Positions 24,610 through 36,099 of a stretch of 64,000 nt of DNA are shown here, piece after piece. The notes under the pieces were generated by a model. That model saw only the letters and a list, made by a program, of their open reading frames with translations. It made no database searches and was not told where the DNA came from. Origin of the DNA: Delphinus delphis (taxonomy: Eukaryota > Chordata > Mammalia > Artiodactyla > Delphinidae); contig NC_082701.1 of the NCBI RefSeq assembly GCF_949987515.2, positions 33,001,755-33,065,754 on the forward strand. The letters run 5' to 3'. The stretch's first letter is position 1. Each line of letters starts with the position of its first letter. A program made the position numbers and the translations under genes.

Positions 24610-24835
24610 CTGGGGAGATATCAGGGGTTAACATCTCAGTGTTTTAATCAAGGAGACCCTGGGATTATCACTTAAACACTCTAGGACTCAGTTTCCTCGT
24701 GCATAAAATAGGAAGATAATAGGAAATACTACATAGGTTGTTGTTATCATGACCAAATGAGATGTGTGAAAAGTGCTTGAGGAGAGCATGGCACATGTAA
24801 TGAAATGTGTTTTGCTATAATGAAAATGATTATTG
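24610..24835 (+). mobile_element. MIR SINE
   Basis: It has 'ctaggactcagtttcctcgt', 'aaaataggaagataatagg', 'ggttgttgttatcatgacc' and 'gtgaaaagtgcttgagg'. This is the third member of the MIR cluster and is 3'-degraded. Confidence 0.82.
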
Positions 24836-25148
24836 TACTAAGGCCTTTGGGGCTTTCAAAAGACATCACATTCTTACCTCTACTTTAATAATTTTATATT
24901 CGTTTTGGAGAAAAGACTTTGTACATAACAAATGAAATGAAGATACAGAGCCTTTTAAAATACATGACAACTGAGCAAGTTTCCTATAGTCTGCATGGCT
25001 GGGAATAATTCTCTGCAGAAGAAAATAATTAGAACCAACCTTTGCAGGAAATTTAAAAACTGTAGTAAAGCATAGGAGGGAAAGAAAGGTGAATAACTTG
25101 GTAAAAATGTCCAGGCTGCCCTGATGAATTCTGGCCAATTTTTTGCAG

Positions 25149-25149
<1 letters not shown>

Positions 25150-25198
<49 letters not shown>
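25150..25198. repeat. (AC)n microsatellite, ~23 units
   Basis: An uninterrupted AC dinucleotide run. It is a likely length-polymorphic marker. Open frames across it encode only alternating C and V and are artefacts. Confidence 0.98.
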
Positions 25199-25612
25199 CC
25201 AAGATTTTCAGTGTTTGCTTAAACCACCTGGTTTCCTCTGCTTCATGAATCAGAACTTGTTTTCATTCTCCTGACCTCTTTGCCACCAGTTCTCCTGGCA
25301 TATCTATCATTTTGTCCTAGTTGCCCCATGAGATCAACACATAGTTCCGTCTTTAAGTTTTTGATACCAGTTTCCCTCCAGAGTATGGTTTCCTTTAGTT
25401 GACTCTTGGGGAAGCATCCCAGAAGTTTGATCCAGGCCAGTAGAACACTTTTTCAACATCACATCCACAGGGAGCCCCTACAAGTCTCATGAGCAAGATG
25501 GGGGTAAGCTGTCCTAGGCCCTCTCATGTTTTAAGGACAATGAATAAGTCTAATTCACTCCTGTGATCAAGACAGTAGCGGTAATAAAAGCTCATTAAAG
25601 GGGGCTCCAATA

Positions 25613-25620
25613 AAGATGGC
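25613..25620 (+). promoter_or_regulatory. YY1-type box at the L1 5' end (element C)
   Basis: 'aagatggc' lies 12 bases from the inferred L1 start. In human L1 a YY1 site at this position sets the transcription start. The same box, inverted, occurs at the 5' end of the L1 at 51691-58834. Confidence 0.6.
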
Positions 25621-26340
25621 AGAAAAGGAGGATGTGAAGCTCACCTCCTTCCACAAATATGTCACAAATATATCTACATGTAGAACAATTCTCACAGAAT
25701 ACTTACTGAACGTTGGCAGAATATCTCAGACACCCAAATTTGCAGGTAAGATCTCCACATAACTGGGTAGGACAAAAGAAAAAAGGCAGGGGGAATTGGG
25801 ATGGAACCTGTAACTCTGGGAGGGAGCTGTGAAAGAGGAAATACTCCTGCACCTTGGGAAGCCCCCTCACCAGCTGGGAGAGCAGCCAAGATGGAAAGAG
25901 AGCTTCAGAGGCTTGGAGAAGAGTGCAGCAGATGTTTTGTGGCAGGCAGAACAGAGAGGGACCTGCACAGACTGTCCGTGCCACAGCCCAGCACTCCTCA
26001 GCCTGAGATGAATGTATGCTGGTGCACATGGAGGCTCAGTGCTGAAACTCAGGCTCTGGAGGACAGATCTGGAGAGAGGACTGGGGTTGGCCATGAGGAG
26101 ACAGCTTGAAGGGGCTGGAGTGTGGTGCGACTGCAGCTGGGTGGTGGGTAGGGGTGGGGGATGGGAAGCAGAAGTAGCCTGGGCCTGCCAGAGAAGTAAA
26201 GTGCCATCATTACAGAGGGTGTGAACAGAGGGGCGGGGCCTGCCATAGCAGCCTCTTTCTCAGTGTGCTCTCAGCTGGCCCAGCATGACATCACAATATC
26301 TGGGAGTGCACAAGAACCAGCACGCTGCTCACACGCTGAG

Positions 26341-26735
26341 GTGGGGCTGAAAATAGAGCTGATCCCCAGGGGCCATGCCACTTCCGAAACAGGAATGAAA
26401 TCTGAGCCCTTTCCCCATGGCTGTGCAATCTGCTGCTGACTTTGTAAACTCAGTGCCTGTGGGACATCAGAGTGGACTGCAAGTGCTCCCATGGCTGGGA
26501 TGGGTCCAGCCTTAGCAGCCGTGGGCTGTGTGGGCATGCACATATGGAGGATGGGACAGAATCTGGGCTCTTTCCATAGTTCCCACAGCAGGTGAAGGTC
26601 CATGACTATTGTGGTCCTGGTACCTGACTTCAGTGGATCTGCGCTGGCTGATCTGTGCTGGTGGCTTTGTGAGCACAGCACCTGAGTGACACCAGAGCTG
26701 TTTGCCTGCATTCCCACAGTTAAGGTAGGGCCGAC
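26341..26735 (+). repeat. Two diverged tandem units in the L1 5'UTR
   Basis: A stretch around 26429-26510 ('tgctgctgactttgtaaact') recurs diverged around 26653-26732 ('tgctggtggctttgtgagca'). Each is preceded by a matching '..gagccctttcc / gggctctttcc' block, giving a period near 220 bases. Monomer repeats in L1 5'UTRs are known from rodents. Here it is a two-copy, degraded arrangement. Confidence 0.5.
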
Positions 26736-27224
26736 TGTGAAGCCAACAATAGTGTACTTTGTGAGCCCCCACAATGAGCGACAGGTCACACCACAGAGCT
26801 CACTCTCCTGTAGACAACTCTGGCAGAGGAATATTCAGTGGCTCCTCTCCCAGTGGGAGTGCTCCAATACAACCTAACTCACAACGCAGCTCAGAAACAG
26901 ATCTGGGGGCTTCTACTCCAACAGCTGAGGAGCAGATCCTGCCCCAGACAGGGCTGTGGCAACCACAGAGCAAAGAGGAGACCTGGCTCAATATCCAGTG
27001 CAGTCTTTGGTCACCACAGCACCAGTCACATACCCATCAAAGGAATAATGACCAGAATAATGAGGAAAGATGTGGCAGGCATCCATACTGAAATCAGTCC
27101 TCGCACCAAAAATATTATACTCACACAGGCTAGACAGGGATGTCCCCACATAAAAATAGCCCTCCAAGTCCACAGTAGACAACTGTTTCTCCTAAACACA
27201 TAAAGTAAGAGAAATATAAGTAAA

Positions 27225-28102
27225 ATGAAGAAGCAGAGTAACCACTCCCAATTAAAAGATCAATAGAATTCCCCTGAAAGAACAAACAATGAAACAGACC
27301 TCTTCAGTCTAATAGACACTGAGTTCATAAAGGAAGTAATGTAAATACTGAAGGAATTAAGAAAGGCTATTGATAGAAATGCAAATTACTATAAAAAGTA
27401 ACTAGAAACTATAAAGTGGAGCCAATTAAAATTAGAAAACTCACTTGCCAGTATGAAAACTGAGCTGAAGCCAATAACTAGCAAATTGAATAATGCAGAA
27501 GAATGAATAAGGGATCTAGAAGTTAGAATAATAGACATCACCCGATCAGAACAGCAGACAGAAGACCAAATGGAAAGAAAATGAAAACAATGTAAGAAGC
27601 CTATGGGATAATATTAAGTGTGCCAATCTATACATAATAGAGATCCCAGAAGGAGAAGAAAGAGAAAAGGGGATAGAAAGTGTAATTGAAAAAATTATGG
27701 TTGAAAATTTACCAAACCTGAAAAAGGAAATAGACATCCAGGTATAGGATTCTCAGAGAGTCCCAAACAAGAACCCAACCAGACCTACACCAAGACATAT
27801 TATAATTAAAAGTCAAAAGTTAAGATAAAGAGAGGATTCTAAAGGCAGCAAGAGAAAAAAAAAAGGGGGTTAATTACAAGGGAACGCCCATAAGGCTCTC
27901 AGCTAATTTCTCTACAGAAACGTTGCAGGCCAGAAGGGAGTGGCAAGATATATTCAAATGCTTGAAAGGGAAAAACCTGCAAGCTAGGATACTTTACCTA
28001 GCAAGATTATCATTTAGATTAAAAAGAGAGATAAAGAATTTTTCAGACAAGCAAAAATTGAAAGAATACAGCAATACTAAATCTATCCTAAAAGAAAATT
28101 AA
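27225..28102 (+). pseudogene. L1 ORF1 relic (element C)
   Basis: The start ATG at 27225 (MKKQSNHSQLK) is followed by many stops. Parts of the coiled coil and RRM can be read, such as the 'EGEEREKG' equivalent near 27650-27670, and the C-terminal block 'TPRHIIIK' equivalent near 27785-27810. The final TAA is at 28100-28102. The protein is far more decayed than ORF1 of the L1s at 2178, 51691 or 59590, so this insertion is older. Confidence 0.8.
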
Positions 28103-28324
28103 AGGGTCTTCTCTAAGTAGAAAAGAAATAAGAATCTATAGGAAAGAGAAAATCAAAATTGGAAATTAAATCATTTAGATATGCCAGTACACAGATTTTT
28201 TAAAAATAAAAAAAATTCCATGAAAGCAGTGATAACCACATGAATAGCAAAGTGATAAACATGAAGATGTAAAAGAGGACATCAAAATCATAAAGTATGG
28301 GGGAGGAGAGTAAGAAAATGTAGA

Positions 28325-28348
28325 TTTTTTTTTTTTTTTTTTTTTTTT
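28325..28348 (+). repeat. T24 homopolymer in the L1 inter-ORF spacer
   Basis: A run of 24 T lies between ORF1 and ORF2 of element C, on the L1 sense strand. Related L1s have only a short T run here, as far as I recall, so this is probably slippage growth. Confidence 0.9.
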
Positions 28349-28570
28349 AGAATGTGTTTGAACCTATATGACCACCAGTCAAAAACAAGTAGATGTAGTA
28401 AGGAGTTAATATACTGGAAAAAGTGTAACTACAAATCAAAAACATACAATAGATTCACAAAAAACAAAAAAAAGAGAACACAGCATAATACAAAAGAAAA
28501 CCACAAAAGGAAAAAGAAAAAGAAAGTAACAAAGAAGAAATACAAAATCAATTGGAAAGCAAGCTTTAAA

Positions 28571-30378
28571 ATGGCAATAAATACGTATCTGTCAATAATT
28601 ACTTTAAACGTCAGTGGATTAAATGCTCCAATGAAAAGACATAGAGTGACAGATTGGATAATAAACCAAGAGCCTACAATATTCCTTCTACAAGAGACTC
28701 ACGTTAGGGTGAAGGACATCCATAGATTGAAAGGGAATGGAAAAAGATATTTCATGCAAATGCAAATGACAAGAAAGTGAGGGTAGCAATACTCATATCA
28801 AACAAAATAAACTTTAAAACAAAGTCCATAAAGAAAGATAAAGAAGAGCACTATATAATGAGAAAAGGATCAATACAAGAAGAGGATATTACACCTGTTA
28901 ACATATATGCACCCAATATAGGAGCGCCCAAATACATAAAACAAATACTAAGAGACATAAAGGGAGACATTGGTGGGAATACAATAATAGTAAGAGACTT
29001 TAACACCACACTGACATCAACAGGCAGGTCTTCCAGAAAGAAAATCAATAAGGCAAAAGAGATCCTAAATGAAGCAATAGAACAGTTAGGTTTAGTTGAT
29101 GTTTTCAGGATAGTATATCCAAAAAATACAAAAAAACAAGAAAAAACAGAATACACATTCTTTTGAAGTACACATGGAACATTCTCTAAGATTGACCACA
29201 TACTAGGATATAAAACAAGCCTCAAAAAATTTAAGAATATAAAAATTATTTTAAGCATCTTTTCTGACCACAAGGACATGAAACTAGAAATCAACAACTG
29301 AAAGAGAAATGAGAAAAAAATGATTACATGGAGACTAAACAACATCCTGCTAAAATACCAATGGGTCAGTGATGAAATCAGAGAGGAAATTAAGAAAATA
29401 CTTTGAAACAAATGATAATGAAAACATACAAAATCTATGGGATGCAAAAAAGCAGTTCTTAGAGGGAAGTTCATGGAGACACAGGCCTTCCTCAAAAGTC
29501 AAGAAAAATCTCAAATAAAGAACCTAACCTAACACCTAAAAGAATTAGAAAAAAAATGACAAACAAAACCTAAAGTCAGCAGAAGGAAAGAAATAATAAG
29601 GATTAGAGAGGAAATTAATAAAATAGAGATTTTAAAACAATAGAAAAATTAATAAAACCAAGAGATTGTTCTTTGAAGGGGTAAAAAAATTGACAAAGAT
29701 CTGACCAGGCTCACCAGGAAGAAGAGAGAGAGGACCCAAATAAACAAAATAAGAAACAAGAGAAGAGAAATAATAACCAATACTGCAGAAAGATAAAAAC
29801 CATAAAACAATACTATGAACAATTATATGCCAACAAATTGGACAACCTAGAAGAAATGGACAAGTTTCTAGAAGCATACACCCCACCAAAACTGAATCAA
29901 GCATAAAGAGATAATTTGAATAGACAGATCACTAGAAGTGAAATAGGATCTGTAATAAAAAATAATAATAATAATCCCTACAAATGAAAGTCCAGGACTA
30001 GATGGCTTCACTTGGGAATTCTACCAAACATACAAAGAAGAACTTATACCAATTCTTCTCAAACTCTTTCAAAAGATTGAAGATGAGGGAACACTCCCAA
30101 AGACATTCTATGAAGCCACTATCACCCTGATACAAAAACCAGACAAAGACACTATCATAAAAGAAAATGACAGGCCAATATCTTTGATGAATATAGATGC
30201 AGAAATTCTCAACAAAATATTAGGAAACTGAATCAAACAATACATTAAAAAGTTCATACACCACGACCAAGCTGGATTGGATCAAGTGTCGCAAGAATGG
30301 TCCAACATATCCAAGTCAATCAATGTGATACACCACATCAACAAAAGAAAAAACAAAACTGACATGATCATGTCTAAG
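28571..30378 (+). pseudogene. L1 ORF2 relic (element C), endonuclease and partial RT
   Basis: The ATG at 28571 starts a recognisable endonuclease: TLNVSGLNAPMKRHRV, LQETHV with the catalytic Glu, and NIYAPNIGAP. The GDFN block reads RDFNTTL, keeping Asp and Asn. A frameshift lies near 28777 and a stop at 29164-29166 ('ttctttTGA'). RT fingers are readable to 'DQAGLDQVS' near 30280 and homology ends near 30378, before the palm. The protein could not reverse-transcribe. Confidence 0.85.
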
Positions 30379-30384
30379 TTGTAG

Positions 30385-30470
30385 TTCTCCACCTCGTAAG
30401 GTTGTTGGAAGGATTAAATAATGTAGTATATGTCAAGAAACTATCACAAAACCTAGAACCCAGGAAGCAT
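30385..30470 (+). mobile_element. MIR SINE fragment
   Basis: 'cgtaaggttgttggaaggat' and 'caagaaactatcacaaaacc' fit the 3' half of MIR. It touches the broken end of L1 element C, so the breakpoint lies within or beside the MIR. Confidence 0.65.
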
Positions 30471-31842
30471 TATCAGGATCATCATTATAAATCCATTACT
30501 CTCACCAACAATGTATGTATCATTATCACTAATATCTACTTTATTTACTATTAGCATTTTAAGAGTTTGCAACAAGATAATGCATATGAGAATGATTCTT
30601 GCCAAAAAAATAGTTATAAATAGCTTAAAAGTGTTGACATTTATTTTACTCTGAGTTGAAAAATATATTTTTAAATGGAATAAATTGAATTTAAGGTAAT
30701 TGTGCATTTCACAAATTTCTTGAAAATCATCTCTTCCAGGGTCTTAACTCCTGAGAATGCTGAAAGATGATTTCAAGTGAAAAAACAAAGACATTTCACC
30801 AATCTCTCCAGGCCATAATATTTGTCTTTATAAAGTTCAGCTGTATACTTATTGCTCAGTTAATCACTGGCTTCATGCAGAAGCTTAGTTCAATCTCCTA
30901 CAGTGCATTTTATCAACATGGATGGGGTAGCAGGAGGAGATTTACTATCTTATACAAGACAGGGTTTTCTTAAACTTACAAATAGGGATAAAAGTCATAA
31001 GTATCCAAGGATTTTCTTTGTGTCCAGAGGAGATGGGAAGGAAAAGAAGAGAGTCCATCTTCAACCAAAATTGTAGATACAGTTCTGATACTTATGTCAG
31101 TCCTTCCAGGCTCCAAGTGAGAAAAGAATAGAAAGACTAGGACACCCCAGATTGCTGATGACTAGTTTCTTCCAGTAGAAATCTCTGAGTTGTATTAGTT
31201 CTATGAACATGTGAAAGCTCAGCCCTTCATGAACACAGCTACTGTAAACCTAGTGGTTTCCAAGTAACAGTCATGGTGTTGATGATACTGATGATTAAAA
31301 AAATCACCATAACCCATCAGCATGATTTTATTGCCCTAAAGCTTTGACTATTGTTCACAGCTCATTGTTGTAGACTCCATTATGGCCTAACTCCAACATC
31401 AAAGGGAATTTCTGGAAAAGAATGAAAGACTACCATCATCAAAATCACTCTCTCCCTCATGGCTGTTCTTCACATGTTCTGATATATCTTGTTTTCCTAT
31501 ACATGTATATAAATTTAATTTTAAACACAGGGAAAACTGTACCAAATGCCTCCTGAGTCATTAACAGAGTAACATTCATCCCTGACCTGTGTGGAATGTA
31601 AGAATATACATTCTGCAAATGTCACTACTTCTGGGACTCAACTTGGGAATCCCTGTCTCTTCCACAAACCTATTTTTTTATGATGAAGATGAAAATATTT
31701 TCATGTTCCTTAAAATATACAAAATGGAAGGGACTATTCATATTATTTATATAAATATATATATTTATATTATTTATATTATTTCTACAAACAAAAATGT
31801 TGTAGCGGAATATTAACACTGCCATCCAAAACTTAGAGTATT
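30471..31842. other. Unique DNA, no gene recognised
   Basis: AT-rich sequence without a recognised repeat except a short 'tatttatataaatatatat' run at about 31740-31780. No exon-like frame with splice signals was found. Confidence 0.5.
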
Positions 31843-32039
31843 GGGACTTCCCTGGAGGGCCAGTGGTTAAGACTTCGCCTTCGAATGCAGGCAATGTGGG
31901 TTCGATCCCTGGTCAGGGTACTAAGATCCTGCATACCTCATGGTCAAAAAACCAAAACATAAAACAGTAGCAATATTGTAACAAATTCAGTAAAGACTTT
32001 TAAAACGGTCCACATCAAAAAAAAATCTTTAAAAAAAAA
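31843..32039 (+). mobile_element. CHR-1-like SINE with long 3' tail region
   Basis: It begins 'gggacttccctggagggcca' with B box 'gggttcgatccc', then a non-tRNA part ('caatattgtaacaaattcag', 'aaaacggtccacatc') and A-rich end. The older, shorter tRNA-like type differs from the 'gcttccctggtggcgcag' SINEs. Target-site repeats are not clear. Confidence 0.88.
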
Positions 32040-33219
32040 GTGTGAAAGAAGCTGCTCTAGAGAATTTGCCCACCCATCAAAAAACAAACAAAAAAATAAA
32101 CCTCAGAGTATCTTCACAGGTTCCTGTCCATCCTCAGGCTTAGGTAGGAGCCTTGCTTTCTTATTCCCCACTGCCCTCAGTAGGTGTACAGTGATCCTCC
32201 TGAGACATGAGAGAATTTTCAAGTACTAAAGGGAGTTATCTCCATAGGGTTGGGTGTTGCTTCCTACCTTATTGCAGAACAGAATAATAGATCGGGGTCC
32301 ACTGTGAGCACAGGTAGAATGTTGTTTCCAATTACACAATGACTGAATAAAATAGTGGCTGAATTCCAGTAATGGAGTCAGGTTCCCCAGTGGGTTGTGT
32401 CTCCAATAGGCAATCTACCTTGGCAAACAATCATGTGACTGAGAGGATGGAGTTCTTTTCCTGATCCTGTGTAGTCCCTGGGCATCAGACAGTATTCCTC
32501 AGGTAGTGGTATAGTGGTATCTATAAAATAGCTTCCCTCAAAAAAGTCCTGATTTGTAACACTTGCCAATTTCTGTGGTGTGAATAATCCTACCACAGGT
32601 GATTTTAACCTACTAATGTGATGTTACTGAACTTAGAGTTGGGAAAAGATGCACACAAAAGGCTCTTGGGAGCCAGAATGAACCAGTAGCTCCAGCATAA
32701 TCCTGTGATAATATCCTTCTCCTGGTGTGCTACGTCTGCACTTGCCTTAGGGGGTCCCCTCTCAGGTATGGCATCCAGGTATCCAGATGTTTGAGTTCCA
32801 GTCCCTTATTTCTCCTTTCTCACTTGGCTTTCTGAATGCAAAATCTCTCTTTGTGCTTCTATTTTCTAATAATAGGACTCAGTGGTCCATTTTAAAGAAG
32901 TTAGTGGCACTTTGAAAAAGAATCCAAGCACTTGGTTTCTTATTTATCCTTCTAGAATGAAAAGGAGAACCCCTTGCCTAGAAACACTGTAGCCTGCTTG
33001 CCTTTATTTAGAGGAGAATAAAAATGTTTTCATTCTTCCAGATGTATTACTCTCCAATAAGACCAAAGAGATTTCTGTAAAATCACCGAGAGAGAACGAA
33101 ACAACAAATGCACCTGGACTTATGCTGTCTCAAAAACAAAATCAAACACAGTCAAATCTGGTACCAAAAGAACACAAATTTCCTGATTGTAGAGCGCAGA
33201 CCTATATTATTCTTGAACA
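32040..33219. other. Unique DNA, no gene recognised
   Basis: No repeat family or exon-like element was recognised. The base composition is ordinary. Confidence 0.5.
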
Positions 33220-33451
33220 TGTCTGCTTGTTTTTTTTTTTTTTTTGTGGTACGCGGGCCTCTCACTGTTGTGGCCTCTCCCGTTGCGGAGCACAGGCTCC
33301 GGACGCGCAGGCTCAGTGGCCATGGCTCACGGGCCCAGCCGCTCCGCGACATGTGGGATCCTCCCAGACCGGGGCACGAACCTGCGTCCCCTGCATCGGC
33401 AGGCGGACTCTCAACCACTGCGCCACCAGGGAGGCCCTGTCTGCTTGTTTT
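33220..33451 (-). mobile_element. CHR-type SINE (inverted) with target-site duplication
   Basis: The body at about 33230-33437, read on the minus strand, starts 'gggcctccctggtggcgcag' and ends in a T-rich (poly-A complement) run at 33230-33245. The repeat 'tgtctgcttgttt' occurs at 33220-33232 and 33438-33450. The sequence is close to consensus, so it is young. All overlapping open frames on both strands are SINE artefacts. Confidence 0.95.
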
Positions 33452-33454
33452 ACA

Positions 33455-35100
33455 CGTCCTGAAAGAGGTATATTAAAGTTTCCCACTATGATGCTAGGTC
33501 TCCTTCTATTTCTGTCAATTTTTTCATTATAAATTTTGAAGTGATATTACTGGGTGCATGAAAATTTATGATTGTGCTATCTTTCTGGTGAATTGACCCC
33601 TTTATCACTACGAAATGTTTTTTTAAAAATCAAAATTAGCGATTTTGCCTTAAGGTCTATTTTGTATGATATTCCTTGCCATCTCTCTTTATCTAGGTTT
33701 TTACTTTCAACCTTTCTATATTTAAACTGTGTTTCTTGTAAGCAGCATATTGTTAGTTTTTATTTTTCTACTCTGAAAATCTTTATGTATTAGTTTGAAT
33801 ATTTAATCCATGTATATTTCAAGTGATTATACACATATCTGTGATTAATTATCTATGTATTTTTTCATTTCACTCATTATTATTCCAATTCTACCATCTA
33901 TTATCTTATCGATTATACGTTCTTTAAGAAATTCTTTAATGTGTTTCCTTTATAATAAAACATGAATACCTGATTTATTAGTCTAATATAAATATAACAT
34001 TTTATCACTTTAATACAATGCAAAAAAATTAAAACAGTTTACCTCCTGCTCTCTTTTGTGCTAGTTTTATAATTTATTTTAATTATACATATATTTTAAA
34101 TCCCATGTGGCATTGTTATTATTGTTTTATCCAGTCAACATTCACTGAGATTTAAACACAAATTTAATCTTTCTGTTGCTGTTCATTCTTTTCTGCATTT
34201 TCCTTTGTTAATCTGCAATCATTTTACCTCTATGCAAATTTATCCTTTTAATATTCTATCTACTATGAGTTTGATGAACTCCCTAGGATTGTGCTTTTGA
34301 AAATGCTTTTAATATAACAAATTTATGAAGAATATTTTTCAGTGTACAAAGTTCTAGATTGGCAGGTTTTTATTTTTATTCTTATAATATTTTGAAAATG
34401 ACTATCAGTTATCTCTGGCTTCCATAATTTCAGTTAAGTATTTCTTTTTTCCCTTTGACAGCTTTTAATACTTTATTTTATTTCATCAGTTAATACTGTG
34501 ATGAATTAAAATGTGGTTTTATTTGTATTATTTTCCTGTATGTAACACTTTTCGAATCTATAGCTTGATGTCCTTCAGCAATTTTAAAAGATTTTCCACC
34601 ACTATCTCTTTAACTATTGCCTCTGCCTTACCATCTCTTTCCATCCTTATTGTATCACACTTACATGTATTTTAGATGTTTTCTTCTTGTTCCATATCTT
34701 TCTTAGACTATTCAATATTTCCCATTCTTCTGTTATCTCAGTGATTCTGTATATTTTCACATTCTTTAATTCTCCTCTTACTTGTGTGTAATCTGCTGTT
34801 ATGTTCCTATATTGAGTCCTTAATCTCAGTTTTATTTTTTAATTTCCATGATTTTATTTGATTTTTAAAAATATATTCTAGTTCTCAGCTAAAATTTTTC
34901 ATCTCATCTAATATTTTGAACATACAAACCCCCATTAAAAAAAAAGTCTAAGTCTTATAAATAGAAGATCTGAATATCATACAGACCTTCTACTCTTATC
35001 TGATTTTATTCTTCTTTTTCAGTCATTAGGTCTTATATCCTTGCATAGCTGGTAAATTATTTTGAAAGGTATTTTGTCAGAAAAAGATGTAGTGATAATA
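33455..35100 (-). mobile_element. Ancient L1/HAL1-like relic
   Basis: Inverted L1 signatures: 'tttcccactatgatgctagg', 'ttgacccctttatcacta', 'aaggtctattttgtatgata' and 'gtttcttgtaagcagcatat' correspond to the L1 endonuclease region. After about 34300, 'ctggcttccataatttcag' and 'cttcagcaattttaaaagat' resemble the ORF1 region. Going straight from ORF1-like to the start of ORF2-like sequence would also fit a HAL1 (half-L1). Divergence is high and no frame survives. Confidence 0.65.
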
Positions 35101-35562
35101 TGAGTTTCTGGATGATATGATTTTACTCCAGAGAGGATAAAATTTTGCTTCTATCTATAGTAGAGGTAGGTCACAATACAATTCTGAACTGATCTATTTT
35201 AAAGCTGGAATTTGTGAAGGATGATCTAGTTCCAGATTTATTTTACTGTTTGTAGATAACTCTTCAAGTGTCCTAAAAGAGTCAGGAGTAGCGTGAGCCA
35301 AATGAGGCAAGTAAAGCCCAGGATTTAATAAGTGGGTGCCTCCTAAAATTTTGCACAATACACACCAAATTTGCTTCATCCTAGTCCTGGCTTTGGTACG
35401 AACTGAAAATCTGTGGTATTTACCAAGCATTTTTTCCTTGACATGTTCTAAATTCCAGATTTATCTTCTCAGATGCCTTAAGACTTCCTAAGCTCTGCTT
35501 AGCTTCTCAAATTCTTTGCCTTGACTTATAAATAAGCAAAAACCTCAAGAGGAAATATAAAG

Positions 35563-35692
35563 TTTTTTTATTTTTATTTTTTTTCCTGTTGCTGTGCCAT
35601 GGGCATGCGGAATCTTAGTTCCCCAATCAGGGATGGAACCCATGCCCCCTGCAGTGGAAGCCGGGAGTCTTAACTACTGGAACACCAGGGAA
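35563..35692 (-). mobile_element. CHR-1-like SINE (inverted), degraded
   Basis: On the minus strand it reads 'ttccctggtgttccagtagt' through B box 'gggttccatccc' to 'gcatgcccatggcacagcaa' and an A-rich end. Its first few bases ('gggac') are missing or mutated. Flanking repeats are weak ('gaaatataaag' against 'gaatatgcaaa'). Confidence 0.85.
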
Positions 35693-36099
35693 TATGCAAA
35701 CCTTTAATATCAGGTTCATCTACTTATACTTCTCCCTGGATTTTTCCCCTCTAAGTCACCACTTTCTCTGTAGTTCTCCCATGCTTTCAAGCAGATTTTT
35801 AAAAATTTAATCTACCTTTTCCAGTTATTCCCTGAAGAATGGCTGGTGGAAACAAGCTAGTCTATCATGGCCAGAAATGGAAATCCTTTCTGTTTTTCTA
35901 TATGTGTGTGATAATGACAGGTTGAGAGACAATTTCACATTTTTCTCAAATTGTAAATATTCTTGTGGATGTTTTAAATCATCCACATGGATCTTCATTT
36001 TCTTCTGACCATTATTTAAATGTTGGTGTTCCTCAGTTTTTCTCCTTGAGTGGTACTATACATACAAGGCATGAAATGCTGCCCATATTCTGATGAATC
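35693..36099. other. Unique DNA, no gene seen
   Basis: No recognised repeat or open frame of interest. Confidence 0.45.

Larger units (their letters stand above)
25601..30378 (+). mobile_element. L1 element C: 5' end present, 3' half missing
   Basis: It begins at the true L1 5' end ('ggggctccaataaagatggc', containing a YY1-type 'aagatggc' at 25613-25620). A 1.6-kb GC-rich 5'UTR follows (25601-27224), then an ORF1 relic (27225-28102), a long inter-ORF spacer with a T24 run, and an ORF2 relic from 28571. Homology stops at about 30378, inside the reverse transcriptase just before the first catalytic Asp, and a MIR starts immediately. No 3'UTR or tail exists. L1 copies usually lose 5' sequence, so a later deletion or rearrangement is likely. 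Confidence 0.88.

Noticed and set aside
24866..25198. Minus-strand frames beginning with a run of alternating Cys-Val
   Set aside because: They read through the (AC)n microsatellite and have no domain beyond it.
26221..26789. Open frames of 70-172 codons as possible host genes
   Set aside because: They lie inside the GC-rich 5'UTR of an L1 and match no protein family. I keep only the antisense-ORF question as a finding.
28352..29166. Two long frames as a host gene encoding an endonuclease
   Set aside because: They are the endonuclease part of L1 ORF2 in element C.
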